Part shown: piece by piece, positions 1 through 11,200 of the stretch
Position numbering within the stretch: the first letter of the stretch is position 1
How the letters are laid out: every line of letters begins with the position of its first letter
DNA from: Erinaceus europaeus
Taxonomy: Eukaryota; Chordata; Mammalia; Eulipotyphla; Erinaceidae
Length of the DNA: 64,000 nt
Direction: 5' to 3'
Assembly: GCF_950295315.1 (NCBI RefSeq)
Contig: NC_080164.1
Coordinates: forward strand, 111,186,447-111,250,446
The notes under the pieces: generated by a model
What the model saw: the letters and a program-made list of their open reading frames with translations, nothing else
What the model was told of the DNA's origin: nothing
The model's database searches: none
Program-made: the position numbers and the translations under genes

Positions 1-264
1 CTGAAATCAACAACTGACAGTGGGAATTAGATGAAAAATAATTCTTTAACATGACACATTTATCATTTTAGGTTTCAAATCAGAATCAAATTAAGCATAA
101 CTTTGAAAAATTTTGAATATATCAGCATAAAATTTCATTATGAAGTTTCTTGACTTTCAGCAACTCAGTCTACACCCCGACTAGAATGAGAACATAAATT
201 AAAAAGTTGGATAGGTCTCACTTTTATTAGTGACTACTTTGTCCAGTAGAAGATAATTTCTTGG
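1..264. other. Unique AT-rich sequence, no gene seen
   Basis: No repeat family, exon or RNA gene is recognised here. Confidence 0.5.
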
Positions 265-455
265 GTGGAGGAGACTGTAATTGTTCTGCAAAGGATTTTC
301 ATGCCTGAATCTCCGAGGTCCCAGGTTCAATACCTAGCACACTGCCGAAGCCAGGGCTGAGTGGTACTCTGGTATCCCTCTCTGTATCTTTCTCTTTGTC
401 TCTGTCTGTCTTTCTTTTTCTTGCTATCTCTCTCATCAAAATAAATACAAATTTA
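265..455 (+). mobile_element. SINE-d copy (tRNA-derived)
   Basis: The head matches the SINE-d group ('gcaaaggattttcatgcctgaatctccgag' region), with a box B-like 'caggttcaatacctagcac' and the group's 'gccagggctgagtggtactctgg' body. It is followed by a pyrimidine tract and an A-rich tail. It is non-coding and diverged. The assignment comes from comparison with the other SINE-d copies in this window. Confidence 0.75.
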
Positions 456-540
456 AAAAGAAGACAATCCTTCAATTACTGTTATGCAATTACAATGCTT
501 TCTTATATCTGTCTGTAAGTTAAACTAAAACACACTTTGC

Positions 541-640
541 AGGCAGGGCCTGGGATAGAGCATAGTGGTTATACAAAAGATTGTTTAATGCCTAAGCCTC
601 TGTGGCCCCAGGTTCAATCCCCATAAACCAGCAATGCTCT
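541..640 (+). mobile_element. SINE-d fragment
   Basis: It carries the SINE-d head 'gcatagtggttatacaaaag' and box B-like 'ccaggttcaatcccc', ending in 'agcaatgctctg'. The pyrimidine tract is missing, so the copy is 3' truncated or decayed. Confidence 0.7.
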
Positions 641-924
641 GAAAAAGAAAACAACATATACATTGCATAATAATTAGAGTGCTTTTGACAATAAATATAA
701 TGTCCAAGCATTTTATAAGAGCATATAAAAGCTTGAGGGTGTCAAAGGATTTCATGTGCTAGATAAGAATTTCTGATGGAAATAAAAATGGAATACTCTC
801 AATGCAAAATTTGTCAGAAGCACTTCTTTAAATTGAATTTTTATTTATGCATTTTATGGGAAAAAGATAAATTAAGAGGAGTAAATATTTACTCTACCAA
901 GTGAACCACCAAGTAGAAATCCTA

Positions 925-1225
925 CAGGCAGTGGGTAGGAAACAGATTATGTGATTAAGCACATATTTTACCATCCATAAAGATCCAGGTTCAAGCCTTT
1001 GGCTACCAAATGAGAGAACTCAAATGGGGAAACTTCATGAAAAGTGAAGCAATACTATGACATCTCTCCACTCTCTCCTCCTCTGTGTTTATCACCCTAT
1101 TCAAGACAGGCAGAGAGAGAGAGAGAATAAGAAAGAGAGAGAGAGAGAGAGAACTAAGAGTCATTGAATAGTGGGAATAGTGCAGGCACAGTCTCAGTGA
1201 TAACCCTGGTGAACAAAAAGAACGA
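925..1225 (+). mobile_element. Degenerate tRNA-derived SINE with internal (GA)n
   Basis: The box B-like core 'atccaggttcaagcctttgg' is followed by a decayed body, a CT-rich stretch, a (GA)n run at about 1110-1152, and a 3' block 'gtctcagtgataaccctgg' that resembles the 3' end of longer SINE-a/b copies. It is an old copy, and its boundaries are approximate. Confidence 0.6.
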
Positions 1226-1354
1226 AAAGAAGAAAGAGGGGGAGAGAGGTGGGGAGAAAGAGAAACAAAGGAAGGAAGGAAATTCTATATAAGCCATGTG
1301 TCCTACTTCTGATTATTTTCCCCCCAAATATAAAACTCACAAATGTCAGGTTTA

Positions 1355-1800
1355 TTGCACCATTATATACAATAACAAAGAGCTATAACATAGCCTGAGG
1401 GCCCTTCAAGATATGACTAGATGAAGATGTGATGTTAATGTAAACTAAAATACTACTCAGCCATGAAAAGAAAATTTGAATCCCTGCCCCTTCGCTATAG
1501 ATGGATCCAGGTTGTGAGGTGTTTAGGAAAATAAGCCAGATTGAGAGGGAGAAACACTAGAAAATAACACTCATAAGTTCTACACAGAAAAAAGGAATGG
1601 ATAAACTAAACACAACAAAAATAATATTTTAGAATGTAAGACTTATTAGTGACTACCAGAAGTAAAGGAGGCAGGAGAACAGTAAGTAGTTAAAAGGAGT
1701 TACACCAGAATTCAACCATCAATAGTGAATTAATTTAGTAGATATATATGTTAATTTTTAAGTAATGCACAACTGAAACTTACATAGTGCCACAAAGCAG
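1355..1800 (+). mobile_element. Old L1 3' fragment (end of ORF2 plus 3' UTR)
   Basis: The order 'actactcagccatgaaaag', 'atggatccagg', 'agccagattgagag' and 'ataacactcataag' follows the last part of mammalian L1 ORF2, which normally encodes a YYSAIKN-like segment, then the segment ending near 'SHK/SLS'. No open frame survives. The orientation is sense and the copy is strongly 5' truncated. Confidence 0.7.
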
Positions 1801-2784
1801 TATTTCATTAAAAAAAGTGTCAAAAGCACCTGAAAAATGGTAATGTTTTTGCTATGATTTCTCCTACTTGCAGTCACATGGACTATTATTGATTCAGGTA
1901 AGGCTAAGACACTTTTACTGTTAATAGCTTCTTCATTGGGGTGTGTTGGGGGGGCATCTAGCAGACATATACTAAATCGTCTTCAAGCAATGCCCATTTA
2001 AATATTAAGAAAAATAATTGATTCATTAATTTTGAAAGTAATATTCATTATCTCACCATGCTTCAGGCTGTTAGAAAATTTTGAAGACATAAGCAGTAGT
2101 ACAGGGACTAATAAAATGCTGTATTTGTAACTAGAATAAAGTTTTTCATGTGACTTCTAAAGGTCCTTCTGAACAGAAAGTGTGGCAAATGGTAAAGGAA
2201 TTTTATTGGCTGAAGAAAAATCTGAAAAACTACAGAAACATTCCAATCTGGGAAACCAATTTAAAAGTAGGCCTTATTGGAGATGTCAGTGCAAATTGAA
2301 TCTCATTAATGACCTTCAATGAATGGAGGTAAATAGAAGAACAGCAAATATTATGTAAATCAAGGTTAAAAGTTACTCAGATGAATAAATTGGACAGCAT
2401 GAGGACATCCTAAGTGATAATTAAAATCATTCACATGAATACATCAGAGATGGACCATTTAAATGTCCTAATGAAGATTTCATTAGGGTAACCATTGGAT
2501 ATTGAGTGAGGTTGGAGCAAGATTTACTCAAATTCACTGGAGTAGATGATATGTGGATTTTCTTATGTCTTTACTGATACATTTGAATATTTTTACACAA
2601 ATATGAAAAATGGGACACATAGAGCATTTGTTTAGGTTTGATATGACTGCTTTATCAGAATGATATATGCTGTGCATGATGGAAATCAATTCTCCTTGTT
2701 ATCAGTGGATCCTAGCCATCACTAATATGAGGGGAGCCATTATTGCTCCTTTTTTCTTTATAAAACACAAGAAGTTAAGGGATA
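1801..2784. other. Unique sequence, no feature seen
   Basis: AT-rich, without recognisable SINE, L1 or coding signal. The only structure noticed is a short G-run near 1940. Confidence 0.45.
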
Positions 2785-3105
2785 TATATATATTGCATGG
2801 AATACTACCCTGAAATAAAAATATGAGATTGTGTCATTTGGGACAAAATGGATGAAAGTGGAGGTGATGATGTTTAGCGAAGTAAGAGATGAAAGATAGA
2901 CAACTACTGGTTTTACTCAGATGTGGAATCTGGATAAATGTGAACAATCAAATAGTCTCTAAGACTTTGAAAGAACTCTGGTGGTTATCTTTGCCACATG
3001 GAAGGATGGGGACACAGAGTGAGGGTGGTGGGTGTGATGTGGAATTGTAATCTTACAATTTTGTAAGCCACTATTAACCATAAATAAAAAATGAAGAAAA
3101 AAAAA
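2785..3105 (+). mobile_element. Old L1 3' end with A-rich tail
   Basis: It contains the L1-like 'ggacaaaatggatgaaagtgg' followed by a 3' UTR-like stretch with 'ggacacagagtgagggtgg' and an end of the type 'cttacaattttgtaagccac', then 'ataaataaaaaatgaagaaaaaaaa'. It is 5' truncated with no intact frame. Confidence 0.65.
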
Positions 3106-3761
3106 CCCACAGAGGAATGTCACATCTGATTTATTCCCTTGAAAGTCATTACTAAAACCTTCACTTCAAAACTACCATGCAGTTAGTTTAATTGCTACCT
3201 AGCCTGCTGTACCTTCCTGCTCGGAGATGCATATTTGTCTTTTCTATCTGAATGTTACATAATCTTCTTTTAATAAATTTGAGGCATAGACACATTATAG
3301 AAGCTTTACTATTGAGATGGCATAGAAATTATTGAATGCCCCGAGAGCAAACCAGTAGCCATGAGAACAGAATGTTTTATATTGCAGGAAAATACAGCTT
3401 ATGAAAACACTGACAACCTTAAATTAAATGTTTTTTATATAGTATCTACGAATTTGGCACTGTTTTCTTCTTGGCTGAGAATTTCATGTGACAAAAAGGT
3501 AGACAGTTGACTGAGAGATCCCAGTGATTTTTTTTTTTTTTTACCAGATACCTAACTCCCCTCAGCAGATTCAATTTACAGTAGAGGTGTGTTGTATAAT
3601 GTCCAGTCATGGGAGTATACAGACATACACTATCACATGAAGAGTATCTTTCCCTATATTTTACTGTATATTTCCATAGAGGAAAACATATTGGAAACTC
3701 TGTAGGATGTTCAGAAGCTTTCCATTTTTTTTCAGAAGTATAAGAATACAAGGAAAGTTTT
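3106..3761. other. Unique sequence; a 101-codon frame here is not supported
   Basis: A minus-strand open frame crosses 3446-3751 but has lysine homopolymers encoded by a poly-T run. It has no recognisable domain and no splice or regulatory context. Confidence 0.45.
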
Positions 3762-3776
3762 ACTCTGTAGTTTCTC

Positions 3777-3969
3777 CCTCTTTTTTTTTTTTTACTTTAT
3801 CTGAGAACAGAGACAAATTGAGAAGGAGGAGAGAAATAGAAAGGGAGAAATAGAGACACCTATAGCACTGCTTCACCACTCATGAAGCTTTCCTCCTGCA
3901 GGCAGAGACCCAGTGTTTGAACTTAGGTACTTGTACATGCACTTAACCAGGTTCACCACAATCTGGCCC
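3777..3969 (-). mobile_element. SINE-b copy with 15-bp TSD
   Basis: Antisense SINE-b with its A-tail seen as a T-run at the left. The perfect repeat 'actctgtagtttctc' lies at 3762-3776 and 3970-3984. The TSD fixes both ends and shows L1-type retroposition. Confidence 0.9.
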
Positions 3970-4261
3970 ACTCTGTAGTTTCTCTGCTTGGTTTGATGTT
4001 CTTTTTGTTAATGGTACCATCTACCTTCAGATGAACTGGATGATGATTTTTGTCAGCTTCAGTGGCATGTTATTGAGGGAATGTTGATTTATAGAATTTT
4101 CATCTTGAAAGCCTATTTCCACAGTTCCCCAAGATCTTATAAACAGTGAGGATTACTTAACAATCCTCTTCACCTTAATACATGTAATACTATGGATAGA
4201 CTCTCTACTCCACTCTATGTTAAAAGATCATTATTGCATTGAAAAAAAAAAAAAAACGATT

Positions 4262-4540
4262 TGGGTCTGGGTGGTGGTGTATCTGGTTGAGTACAAATGT
4301 CACTATGAACAAAGACTTTGGTTCAAGTTCCCAGGCCCTACCTATAGGTGAGAAGCTTCAGAAGTGGTGAAGCAATGCTTCAGGTGTCTCTCTTTCTTGC
4401 TTCTTCTCTATTCTCCCTTTCTTTCTTAATTTCCCTATCCAAAAAAGAGAAAAAATGTCACTGGAGAAATAGATTCATCCTGCAGGCACTGAGTCCCAGT
4501 GATAATTCTGCAAGCAACTAAAAAACAAACAAACAAAAAT
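4262..4540 (+). mobile_element. SINE-b long variant
   Basis: The head 'gggtctgggtggtggtgtat' leads to a box B-like 'ggttcaagttcc', a CT-rich stretch, and an extra 3' block 'caggcactgagtcccagtga' before the A-rich end. The same 3' block recurs at 46170-46255 and 49750-49812. Confidence 0.8.
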
Positions 4541-5679
4541 GAGTAAAGCAGATGTATTGATTTAATAGAGCTTAACAGATCAGAATACTGCTCAGTTTTG
4601 CCATGTGTAGGTACTATGGATTGAGGTTTCAGGAATGCAAAGCCTAATCTTGATACTAAATTTTAAATTGAGGAATTATTTATTTTCTTGATTAGAGTAT
4701 GATTTGCCCCAGTGCTGAGTAAAGAGGAAGGCCTGGCTCACTCAAGTAGCAGTGGGTCATTGAGAACTGTAGTTAGTGGCTACATCTCCTAGGTTACTAT
4801 CTCTGAGAAGAAATAATTCTGAACCCACACTACAACCTACAACTCAAATTCCTCCCTGGGTTGAGTTTAGAAACTCTCTACCATTTTACTTAGTTTCCTC
4901 TTTCATTCCCTCATTCACCTTCTGGCAATTCCCAAAATCATCTCCCCAGTAAGCAACTTTGACTCAAATCTACATCAATATCAGCTGCTGGGGACACAGA
5001 AACCAGGAAATGGTTTCTTGCTGTGTAAGACAGAGTTGGATACTATCATGTGAACATCACCTCAAACTACATAATGGAGAAGACCTGCTGTATAGAGCTT
5101 CATAAGATGTCATTTTAACAGCTTATCGGGAGTTGAGTTAATTTCAGTCAGTAATTGGTGAATTCTAAATTAGCTGATATTTGGGTAATTTTTTTTCTAC
5201 TGGTTAAAAATGTCTTCAGGGCTATGGATGTAGCCTAACAGAAAATAACAGGTCTTGAGTTCCTGAGACCCTGAATTTGTTCACCAGAACTATTCATAAT
5301 GAAGTGGTGGAGATGTGACTTTAAACACTCTCACTCATTAAAAAAATAATAATAATTAACAATTCTACATCCATATGCAAAAGCACAGAAAATTTCTATT
5401 TACACATTGCATAATCACCTCACAGACATGTGGATTCTGACCAGATTTTTAGAAATTATATTTCATAGAAAAGTGTTAGCACACATTCTAAAAATAAGTA
5501 ATACTAAGTGTTGTCATTGCCAGATGAAGACTACCTCAAGTGACACTATGTGAAGGTAATTAGAGGATAAATCATGAAACATTCTACAGTACTTATTTCT
5601 ATCCCTAAATTATAAAACTTTAGGAATACAATGTATTATTATTATTAATTATTATTATTACTAGTCATAATCATTATTA
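4541..5679. other. Mostly unique; possible decayed SINE-c at 5215-5345
   Basis: 5215-5345 has a weak SINE-c look ('ggtcttgagttcctgagacc' then CT-rich and AAATAATAAT). A short (ATT)n run lies near 5634-5690. Nothing else is recognised. Confidence 0.35.
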
Positions 5680-5890
5680 TTGCCTCCAGTGTTCTTGCTG
5701 GATTCCAGTGACTGGACAATGAATCCACCACTCCCAGTGGCCATTATTTTCCTTTATTTTATTTAATAGGACAGAGAGAAATTGAGAAAGGGTGAAGAAA
5801 GAGAGGGAAATAGGAAGAAAGGCAACAGTAGTACCGTTTTACCACTTAAGAAACAACCCCCCAAGTCCCGCAGGTAGGTACCAGGTAAAA
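5680..5890 (-). mobile_element. Truncated antisense SINE (SINE-a type 3' half)
   Basis: The 3' block 'gcctccagtgttcttgctgg' with 'gaatccaccactcccagtgg' and 'ttaataggacagagagaaatt' matches the 3' half of SINE-a copies at 20580 and 47480. The tRNA-like head is mostly lost. Confidence 0.7.
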
Positions 5891-5932
5891 GTATAAATGT
5901 TGTTCTTTTTTTTTTTTTCCGAAATCACTTTA

Positions 5933-6158
5933 TTTTTTAATTTTAAAATGATTTAGGTTTTTTTATTTATTATAGGGTATAGACAGAGAGAAATTGAAAT
6001 GCAAGAGGAAGATAGACAGAGAGACAGAGAGACACCTGCAGCCATGCTTCACCACTTGTGAAGCTTTCCCCCTGTAGATGGGGACCAAGGGCTTGAACCT
6101 GGGTACTTGTGCACTGTAATTTGTATACTAAACCAGGTGCACCACCACCTGGCCCCTT
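5933..6158 (-). mobile_element. SINE-b copy with 12-bp TSD
   Basis: Antisense SINE-b ending at 'accaccacctggcccc'. The repeat 'gaaatcacttta' lies at 5921-5932 and 6159-6170. It inserted next to the older SINE fragment at 5680-5890. Confidence 0.9.
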
Positions 6159-6170
6159 GAAATCACTTTA

Positions 6171-7394
6171 ATTTTTATGATGAAAGACTGTTAATCATTT
6201 GAACAAAAGCAAGATGTCCAGATTTGACAGTCAACTATCTGAAGTCAGAGTAAAGATGAGTGGTTTCCCAGAAATATTGACCCTCCTGACTTCTTGCTCC
6301 ATACACTGCCTTTTTTTTTTTTTTTTAAGAATTTCCCTTACCCTCTGATCAAATGATCCATTCATTCTTTTGCTGTCTACTTCTCTGTGTGCTTGTGATA
6401 ACCTAGGAAACAAAGCAGCAGTGAATCCTTGACTTACATGTCAGGAATTCATCTAAATTCTTTGGTCAAGCATGTCCTTGTCTCTTTACTCTCCATAGAC
6501 CACATGTTAACAAGACAAGGGTGTGTTTTGCCAGCTACATTTGCATGTGGCCTCTTTTTGCAGCCTTGCTTTCATGTCTTCATTTTGAAAAAACCCTTGG
6601 GAAATTTAATGATTTGGAGATCAAGTTATTTCAAGCAATTTGTATACATACTTGCTTCCTTCTGGTTATTTATTTTTTCCCTTGTATGTCACTTAGAAAA
6701 GGCCAAGCATGAAATTGGAGCTGCAAAGCAAGAACAAATTTATTGATATGAAACCACTCTGAGAACTCAATAGGTGTGTAGCAAAGCAGGGTGGGGAAGG
6801 AGGCTGAATAATTCATGGAACCTTTAGCATCAATAAATGTCTGTTTGTAACATTAGCTATGAAATGTGAGGATAAAATAAAAGACATCTTCAAAGTGTCA
6901 TGTTGTGGGGGATATTTGAATAAACAGAGGCTGCTGCTTTTTTGTTAATAATTCTGGGGATAACAACACTGTGAATACAGAATTTAGCACTGGGAGAAAA
7001 TCATGTTATTCTCTGGAGTGCTTTAACTTTTACTACCTGGGTCAAATGAATTCAAACCTGGGAAACATTATAATAGAAGCAGAAGTTTTTATTCATCTAT
7101 AATGATATGCAGTGATTAAGGGTTGTCAGGGGTGTTGACATTCAAAGCTACTGATTGATGTACTGGGAAAATATTACTCTACTATGGTCTATGTGAAAAA
7201 AATTACACTTGGCACATTGTCCCATGACATACTGCCATGATTACTTTGAAAGTTAACACTATTCATGTTTGTGGGTGGACTGTTGACTGACAGCAAGATC
7301 AATCCACTTATGACGAGTTAACAGTCAGGAAGTTTTAAAGGCAAGTAATTGCTGACAAAGTTTATAACAAGACAGTAAATAGCAAAAATATGAC
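6171..7394. other. Unique sequence, no convincing gene
   Basis: Open frames of 60-105 codons at 6231-6746 show no recognisable motif or conserved domain and look like chance frames. No RNA gene is seen. Confidence 0.45.
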
Positions 7395-7510
7395 ATGAGA
7401 GGAGATATCATAATGGTTATACAAAGAGACTCTCATTTCTGAGGCTCCAAAGTTCCAGGTACAATCTTCCATATCACCATAAGCCAGAGAGAATCAGTTA
7501 AAAAAAAAAT
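7395..7510 (+). mobile_element. SINE-d copy
   Basis: The head 'gagatatcataatggttata' is followed by 'ctctcatttctgaggctcc', a box B-like stretch 'ccaggtacaatctt', and an A-run. The CT tract is missing, as in several other SINE-d copies here. Confidence 0.75.
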
Positions 7511-7518
7511 TAAATCTT

Positions 7519-7680
7519 GGGGGCCAGGTGGAGGCACAACAGGTTAAGCATTCATGTTACAGTCCACAAAGATGCAGGTTCAAGCCCCCACTACAAGAGT
7601 GGTGAAGCGGGTCTGCAGGTGTCTATCGCTCCACTCTCAATTTCTTACTGTCTCTATCCAATAATAAATTTATTTTTTAA
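7519..7680 (+). mobile_element. SINE-b copy, internally deleted
   Basis: The head 'gggccaggtggaggcacaac' and 'gcaggttcaagccccc' are intact, but the 'cacctgcagggggaaagctt' segment is missing, joining the head directly to 'gtggtgaagcgggtctgcag'. It ends in 'ctatccaataataaa'. Confidence 0.8.
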
Positions 7681-8066
7681 ATATGGCATTGCATGAGTAA
7701 ATTAAGAAGAAAAAATAGTCAGAATGTGCAAAAAAATACGGGATAACAGCTTGAGCTTTGAAGAAAGAGAGATCAAGCCACTAGACTAAGTGTGTTAGTC
7801 TAGACAAGTTTCTTTACGTCCTGGAGTTGAACATTCCTCATTTTTCTTAGTGTTAATAACAGTGCTCCCTTGTGATCTCTAAAATATAATCCTCAGGAGA
7901 AAATAAATAATTGTGCTCTCTTCATAGATCTGTTGTGTGGATAAAATATATCTATATGTGTTTTCAAACACAAATATGTAATTTAGATTATTAAATTTTA
8001 TTAAATTGTACTCACTGTGTTCAAACTTATTTTAACTTATACTTGTTAGGAGATTTGTTGTTTTCA
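7681..8066. other. Unique sequence, no feature seen
   Basis: AT-rich with no recognised repeat. It is the left flank of the source of the local duplication that begins at 8067. Confidence 0.45.
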
Positions 8067-8269
8067 GTATCAAATAAAAACATAAAGTACATTGAGTGAA
8101 GTAACATACATAGTCAACACAGTGTCTGTCTCATAGTAGTCATTTTTGTTTTTTTACTAGTGATTTAATATTGATTAACGGGATTATAGGGGATATCATT
8201 TTAACAGGGATATTATTCCATACAGTTCCCACCACCAGAGTGTCATGTTTCATCCGCTCCATTGGAACC
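8067..8269 (+). repeat. Source or sister copy of a 203-bp local duplication
   Basis: This segment aligns without gaps to 10676-10878 (188 of 203 positions identical by my hand count). It spans about 85 bp of non-L1 sequence, including a MIR-like 'cacagtgtctgtctcatagt', plus the terminal part of an antisense L1 3' UTR. Because it joins two unrelated pieces, it is not a transposon unit. Confidence 0.85.
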
Positions 8270-8480
8270 TTCCCTATTCTTTGTCCTTCTAGGAGTATGG
8301 ACCAAAATTATTCTTGGGGTGCAAAAGGTAGGAGATCTGGCTTCTGTAATTGTTTCTCCACTTGACATGGGTGTTAGCAGGTGGATCCATACCCCAGCCT
8401 GTTTCTGTCTTTCCCTAGTGGGGTAAGGCTTTATCAGTTCCCAACTATTACCTTTCTCCTTTCGCTTTCATTTTCCTTTA
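8150..8480 (-). mobile_element. L1 long-3'UTR family tail, antisense
   Basis: Reverse complement of the 3' terminal segment shared with 40440-40880 and 46512-46750. It runs from the L1 end (seen as 'actagtgatttaatattg') through 'ttcccaccaccagag' and 'ctccattggaacc' to 'ccctagtggggtaagg'. No coding potential. Confidence 0.75.
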
Positions 8481-8700
8481 TCTTAATGTAGAGCAAACAG
8501 TTGCAATTATAACATTAGCTAGCTGCTAACATTGACATTTCTTGACTTTTGATTGCTTTGTGATTTATCCCACAACTATATCCAATCAAATGGTATATTT
8601 TAGCATTATTGTGAATATTTTAGCATGAATGTCAACAGTCTGTCTTATTTATGTACCATTTGACCTTTGTTTTCACATAGAATTAAGAAAACAGGTGATG

Positions 8701-8919
8701 AGGCCGGGTGGTGGTGCACCTGGTTGAGTGCACATGTTACAATACACAAGGACCTAGGTTCAACCCCCCAGCCCCCACCTGCAGGGGGAAAGCTTCCTGA
8801 GTGGTAAAGCAGTGTTGCAAGTGTCTCTCTGTCTTTCACCCTCTCTTAACTCCCCATTCTCTTTCAACTTCTGACTGTCTCTATCCAATAAATAAATAAA
8901 TAAAATTTATTTTTTTAAA
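8701..8919 (+). mobile_element. SINE-b copy, near consensus
   Basis: 'aggccgggtggtggtgcacc', box B-like 'ggttcaacccccc', 'cacctgcagggggaaagctt' and 'ctatccaataaataaataaa' are all present. The direct repeat 'aagaaaacag' at 8685-8694 and 8920-8929 probably marks the TSD. Confidence 0.88.
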
Positions 8920-8944
8920 AAGAAAACAGCTTAAGTTGGGGAAA

Positions 8945-9120
8945 TAATTCACTGGGAGAGTACGGGGCAGGTGATAGCCCACCAAATTTAGCGCACATGT
9001 TACAATGTTCGAGGAACCTGGGTTCAAGCCTCTGGTCCCCCTTTGCAGGGAGAAAGTTTTGCAAGCAGTGAAGCAATGCTACAGCTCTCTCTCTTTCTCT
9101 CTCTCTCTCTGTGTGTGTGT
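8945..9120 (+). mobile_element. SINE copy (SINE-b body with different head) ending in CT/GT run
   Basis: The region has 'gcgcacatgttacaatgttc', 'ctgggttcaagcctctgg' and 'gcagggagaaagttttgcaag', then (CT)n passing into (GT)n. The upstream 'ggggaaataattcactggga' resembles other tRNA-type heads. Confidence 0.7.
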
Positions 9121-9159
9121 AACTGAGGTCTCATATATACACAATTTCATCTTCTCTGG

Positions 9160-9400
9160 ACCACAGAGGGAGAGAAACAGAAACAGAGGAGAAGGCACCA
9201 CAATACCCAAGCTTCTGCCCATGCTATAGCATCTCCCATTCATGGCAATATAGTCATCCTGCCCTACCCAGTGAACTCTTTTTTTTTGTATTTTTTTAAA
9301 TTATATTATATTGGGGCAGTCAGAGATTGAGAAGGAAGGGAGATGGTAAAGGAGAGAGAAGCAAAAGAGAGAAGCTCAGCCAACAATCTAGAAAGCTGAA
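9160..9400 (-). mobile_element. Two antisense SINE fragments
   Basis: 9160-9250 and 9285-9400 each carry antisense SINE polypurine and A-tail features ('agagggagagaaacagaaac'; 'gcagtcagagattgagaagg'). The heads are lost or scrambled. Boundaries are approximate. Confidence 0.5.
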
Positions 9401-9439
9401 AAAGTGTATCCCTAGACTCAGCTGAAAATTAAAAGCTAA

Positions 9440-9575
9440 GGGCAGAGGGTAGATAGCATAATGGTTATGCAAAGCAGACTCTCATGCCTGATGCTCCAAA
9501 GTCCCAGCTTTAATCCCCCGCATCATCATAATCCAGAGCTGAATAGTACTCTGGTGAAAAAAAAAAGAAAAAGAA
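9440..9575 (+). mobile_element. SINE-d copy
   Basis: 'gggtagatagcataatggtt', 'ctctcatgcctgatgctcc', box B-like 'cagctttaatcccccgc', and 'ccagagctgaatagtactct' are followed by a poly-A/AAAG tail. It lacks the long CT tract. Confidence 0.8.
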
Positions 9576-9689
9576 AAGCTATATGATTGAATTCAGAATG
9601 GGATCAATACATAATTCATGAGTAGATTAATAGTTTTATAATATTTAGAAAGAGTAAGTGAAATAGAGTTTTACTTATTCAAATGTCTT

Positions 9690-9765
9690 TCCTCATGAGT
9701 CTATGAAGTCTCAGGTTCCATCCCCAGTACCACCATAAGCCAGAGTAGAACAATGCTCTGGCAAA
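9690..9765 (+). mobile_element. SINE-d 3' fragment
   Basis: Only the part from 'tctatgaagtctcaggttcc' to 'gagtagaacaatgctctgg' is present. Confidence 0.6.
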
Positions 9766-10174
9766 ACAGTTAATTAATTAATATTTGAGGGCAACAAAAG
9801 GGAAAATAAATAATAAAATTAATAAAAAGAATAATTAATATTTTAAAATAAATGATGACTACAAAAATTAAATGAATTGTCTGACTTGCATTTAGAATGT
9901 GTTAACACAGATACTCCATTCACATTCTAGAAACTAGTGCTGTATTGAATTTTTTTTAAACCTACTGTTAATAAGTGTGATTTGTTGCTTTGTATTTGAC
10001 AAGGAATAAATTAATAACTTGATATTTTAAGAATAAATGATAACTAAAAATGGTGCAACTTAAATGAGAAATGGCCTGTAATTTATGGATAAAATAAGTG
10101 ATAGAGAACACAGGGGAAAAGAGCAAATGACATGTCAATGCAAATTACAAATTTTTTGAATGTCTGTGTAATAT
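9766..10174. other. AT-rich unique sequence
   Basis: Nothing recognisable beyond AATTAATT-rich low complexity near 9770-9850. Confidence 0.4.
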
Positions 10175-10675
10175 GAGTCACTGGTCAAGGAAATTGAAAA
10201 AGATACAGGGACATGAAAAGTTATCCCACCTTCATGTACCAGGAGAAGAAACATAATCAAAATGACTGTTCTACACAGATCCATATACAGATTCAATACA
10301 ATCCTCATCAAGTTATCACAAAATTTCTTTAAGAGAATAAAGCAAAAACTACAATAGTTTATCTGGAATCAGAAAAGATCTAGACTTACCAAAGCAATCT
10401 TAAGAAAAATGAACAAGGATGAAGGTGTCATGCTCCCAGATCTCAAACTATATTATAAGGCTATTGTAATCAAAACTGTCTTATATTAGAACAAAAACAG
10501 ATGCACTGACCAATGGGATAAAATTCAGAGCCCAAGACAAGAGAGCCCAAGATATTAAGTGAAGAGACTATCTTCAACTAAAGGTGTTGGGAAAATTGGG
10601 TTGAAGCATGAGGAAGAATGAAACTAAACCACATCACACGCAAAAGTAAACTCCAAATGGATCCGATATTTGGTT

Positions 10676-10878
10676 GTATCAAATAAAAACATAAAGTACA
10701 TTGAATGATGTAACATACATAGTCAACACAGTGTCTGTCTCATAGTAATCATTTTCATGTTTTTACTAGTGCTTTAATATTGATTAATGGGATTGTAAGG
10801 GATATCATTTTAACAGGGGTATTATTCCATACAGTTCCCACCACCAGAGTTCCATGTTACATCCCCTCCATTGGAACC
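10676..10878 (+). repeat. Second copy of 203-bp local duplication, inside L1
   Basis: Gapless match to 8067-8269. In other L1 copies (54365-54420) the DNA flanking this site is continuous apart from a few bases ('aaatggatc' then 'atcaaa'). The segment therefore replaced or was inserted into L1 sequence. It has no A-tail and I find no TSD. Confidence 0.85.
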
Positions 10879-10919
10879 ATCAAACTTGTAGAGAATTATA
10901 TTGGCAGAACTTCTTTTTC

Positions 10920-11200
10920 TTTTATTTTTTTAAATATTTATTTATTTATTTATTCCCTTTTGTTGCCCTTTTATTTTATTGTTGTAGTTATTATTGTTGT
11001 TGTTATTGATGTCGTTGTTGGATAGGACAGAGAGAAATGGAGAGAAGAGGGGAAGACAGAGAAGGGGAGAGAAAGATAGACACCTGCAGACCGCCTTCAC
11101 TGCTTGTGAAGTGACTCCTCTGCAGATGGAGAGCCGGAGGCTGCAGGTCCTTGTGTTTTGTGCCATGTGTGCTTAACCCACTGCGATACTGCCTGACTCC
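10920..11200 (-). mobile_element. SINE-a with perfect 16-bp TSD
   Basis: Antisense near-consensus SINE-a. Left to right it shows the TTTATT tail, the GTTGTTATTGAT-type tail block, the polypurine run, 'gacacctgcag' and the reversed head 'cttaacccactgcgatactg'. The TSD 'gcagaacttctttttc' lies at 10904-10919 and 11201-11216. This insertion post-dates the L1 at 10175-11765. Confidence 0.93.

Noticed and set aside
6429..6746. 105-codon plus frame in unique sequence
   Set aside because: No recognisable domain, strong AT-driven composition, no promoter or splice evidence, and an overlapping alternative frame of 63 codons.
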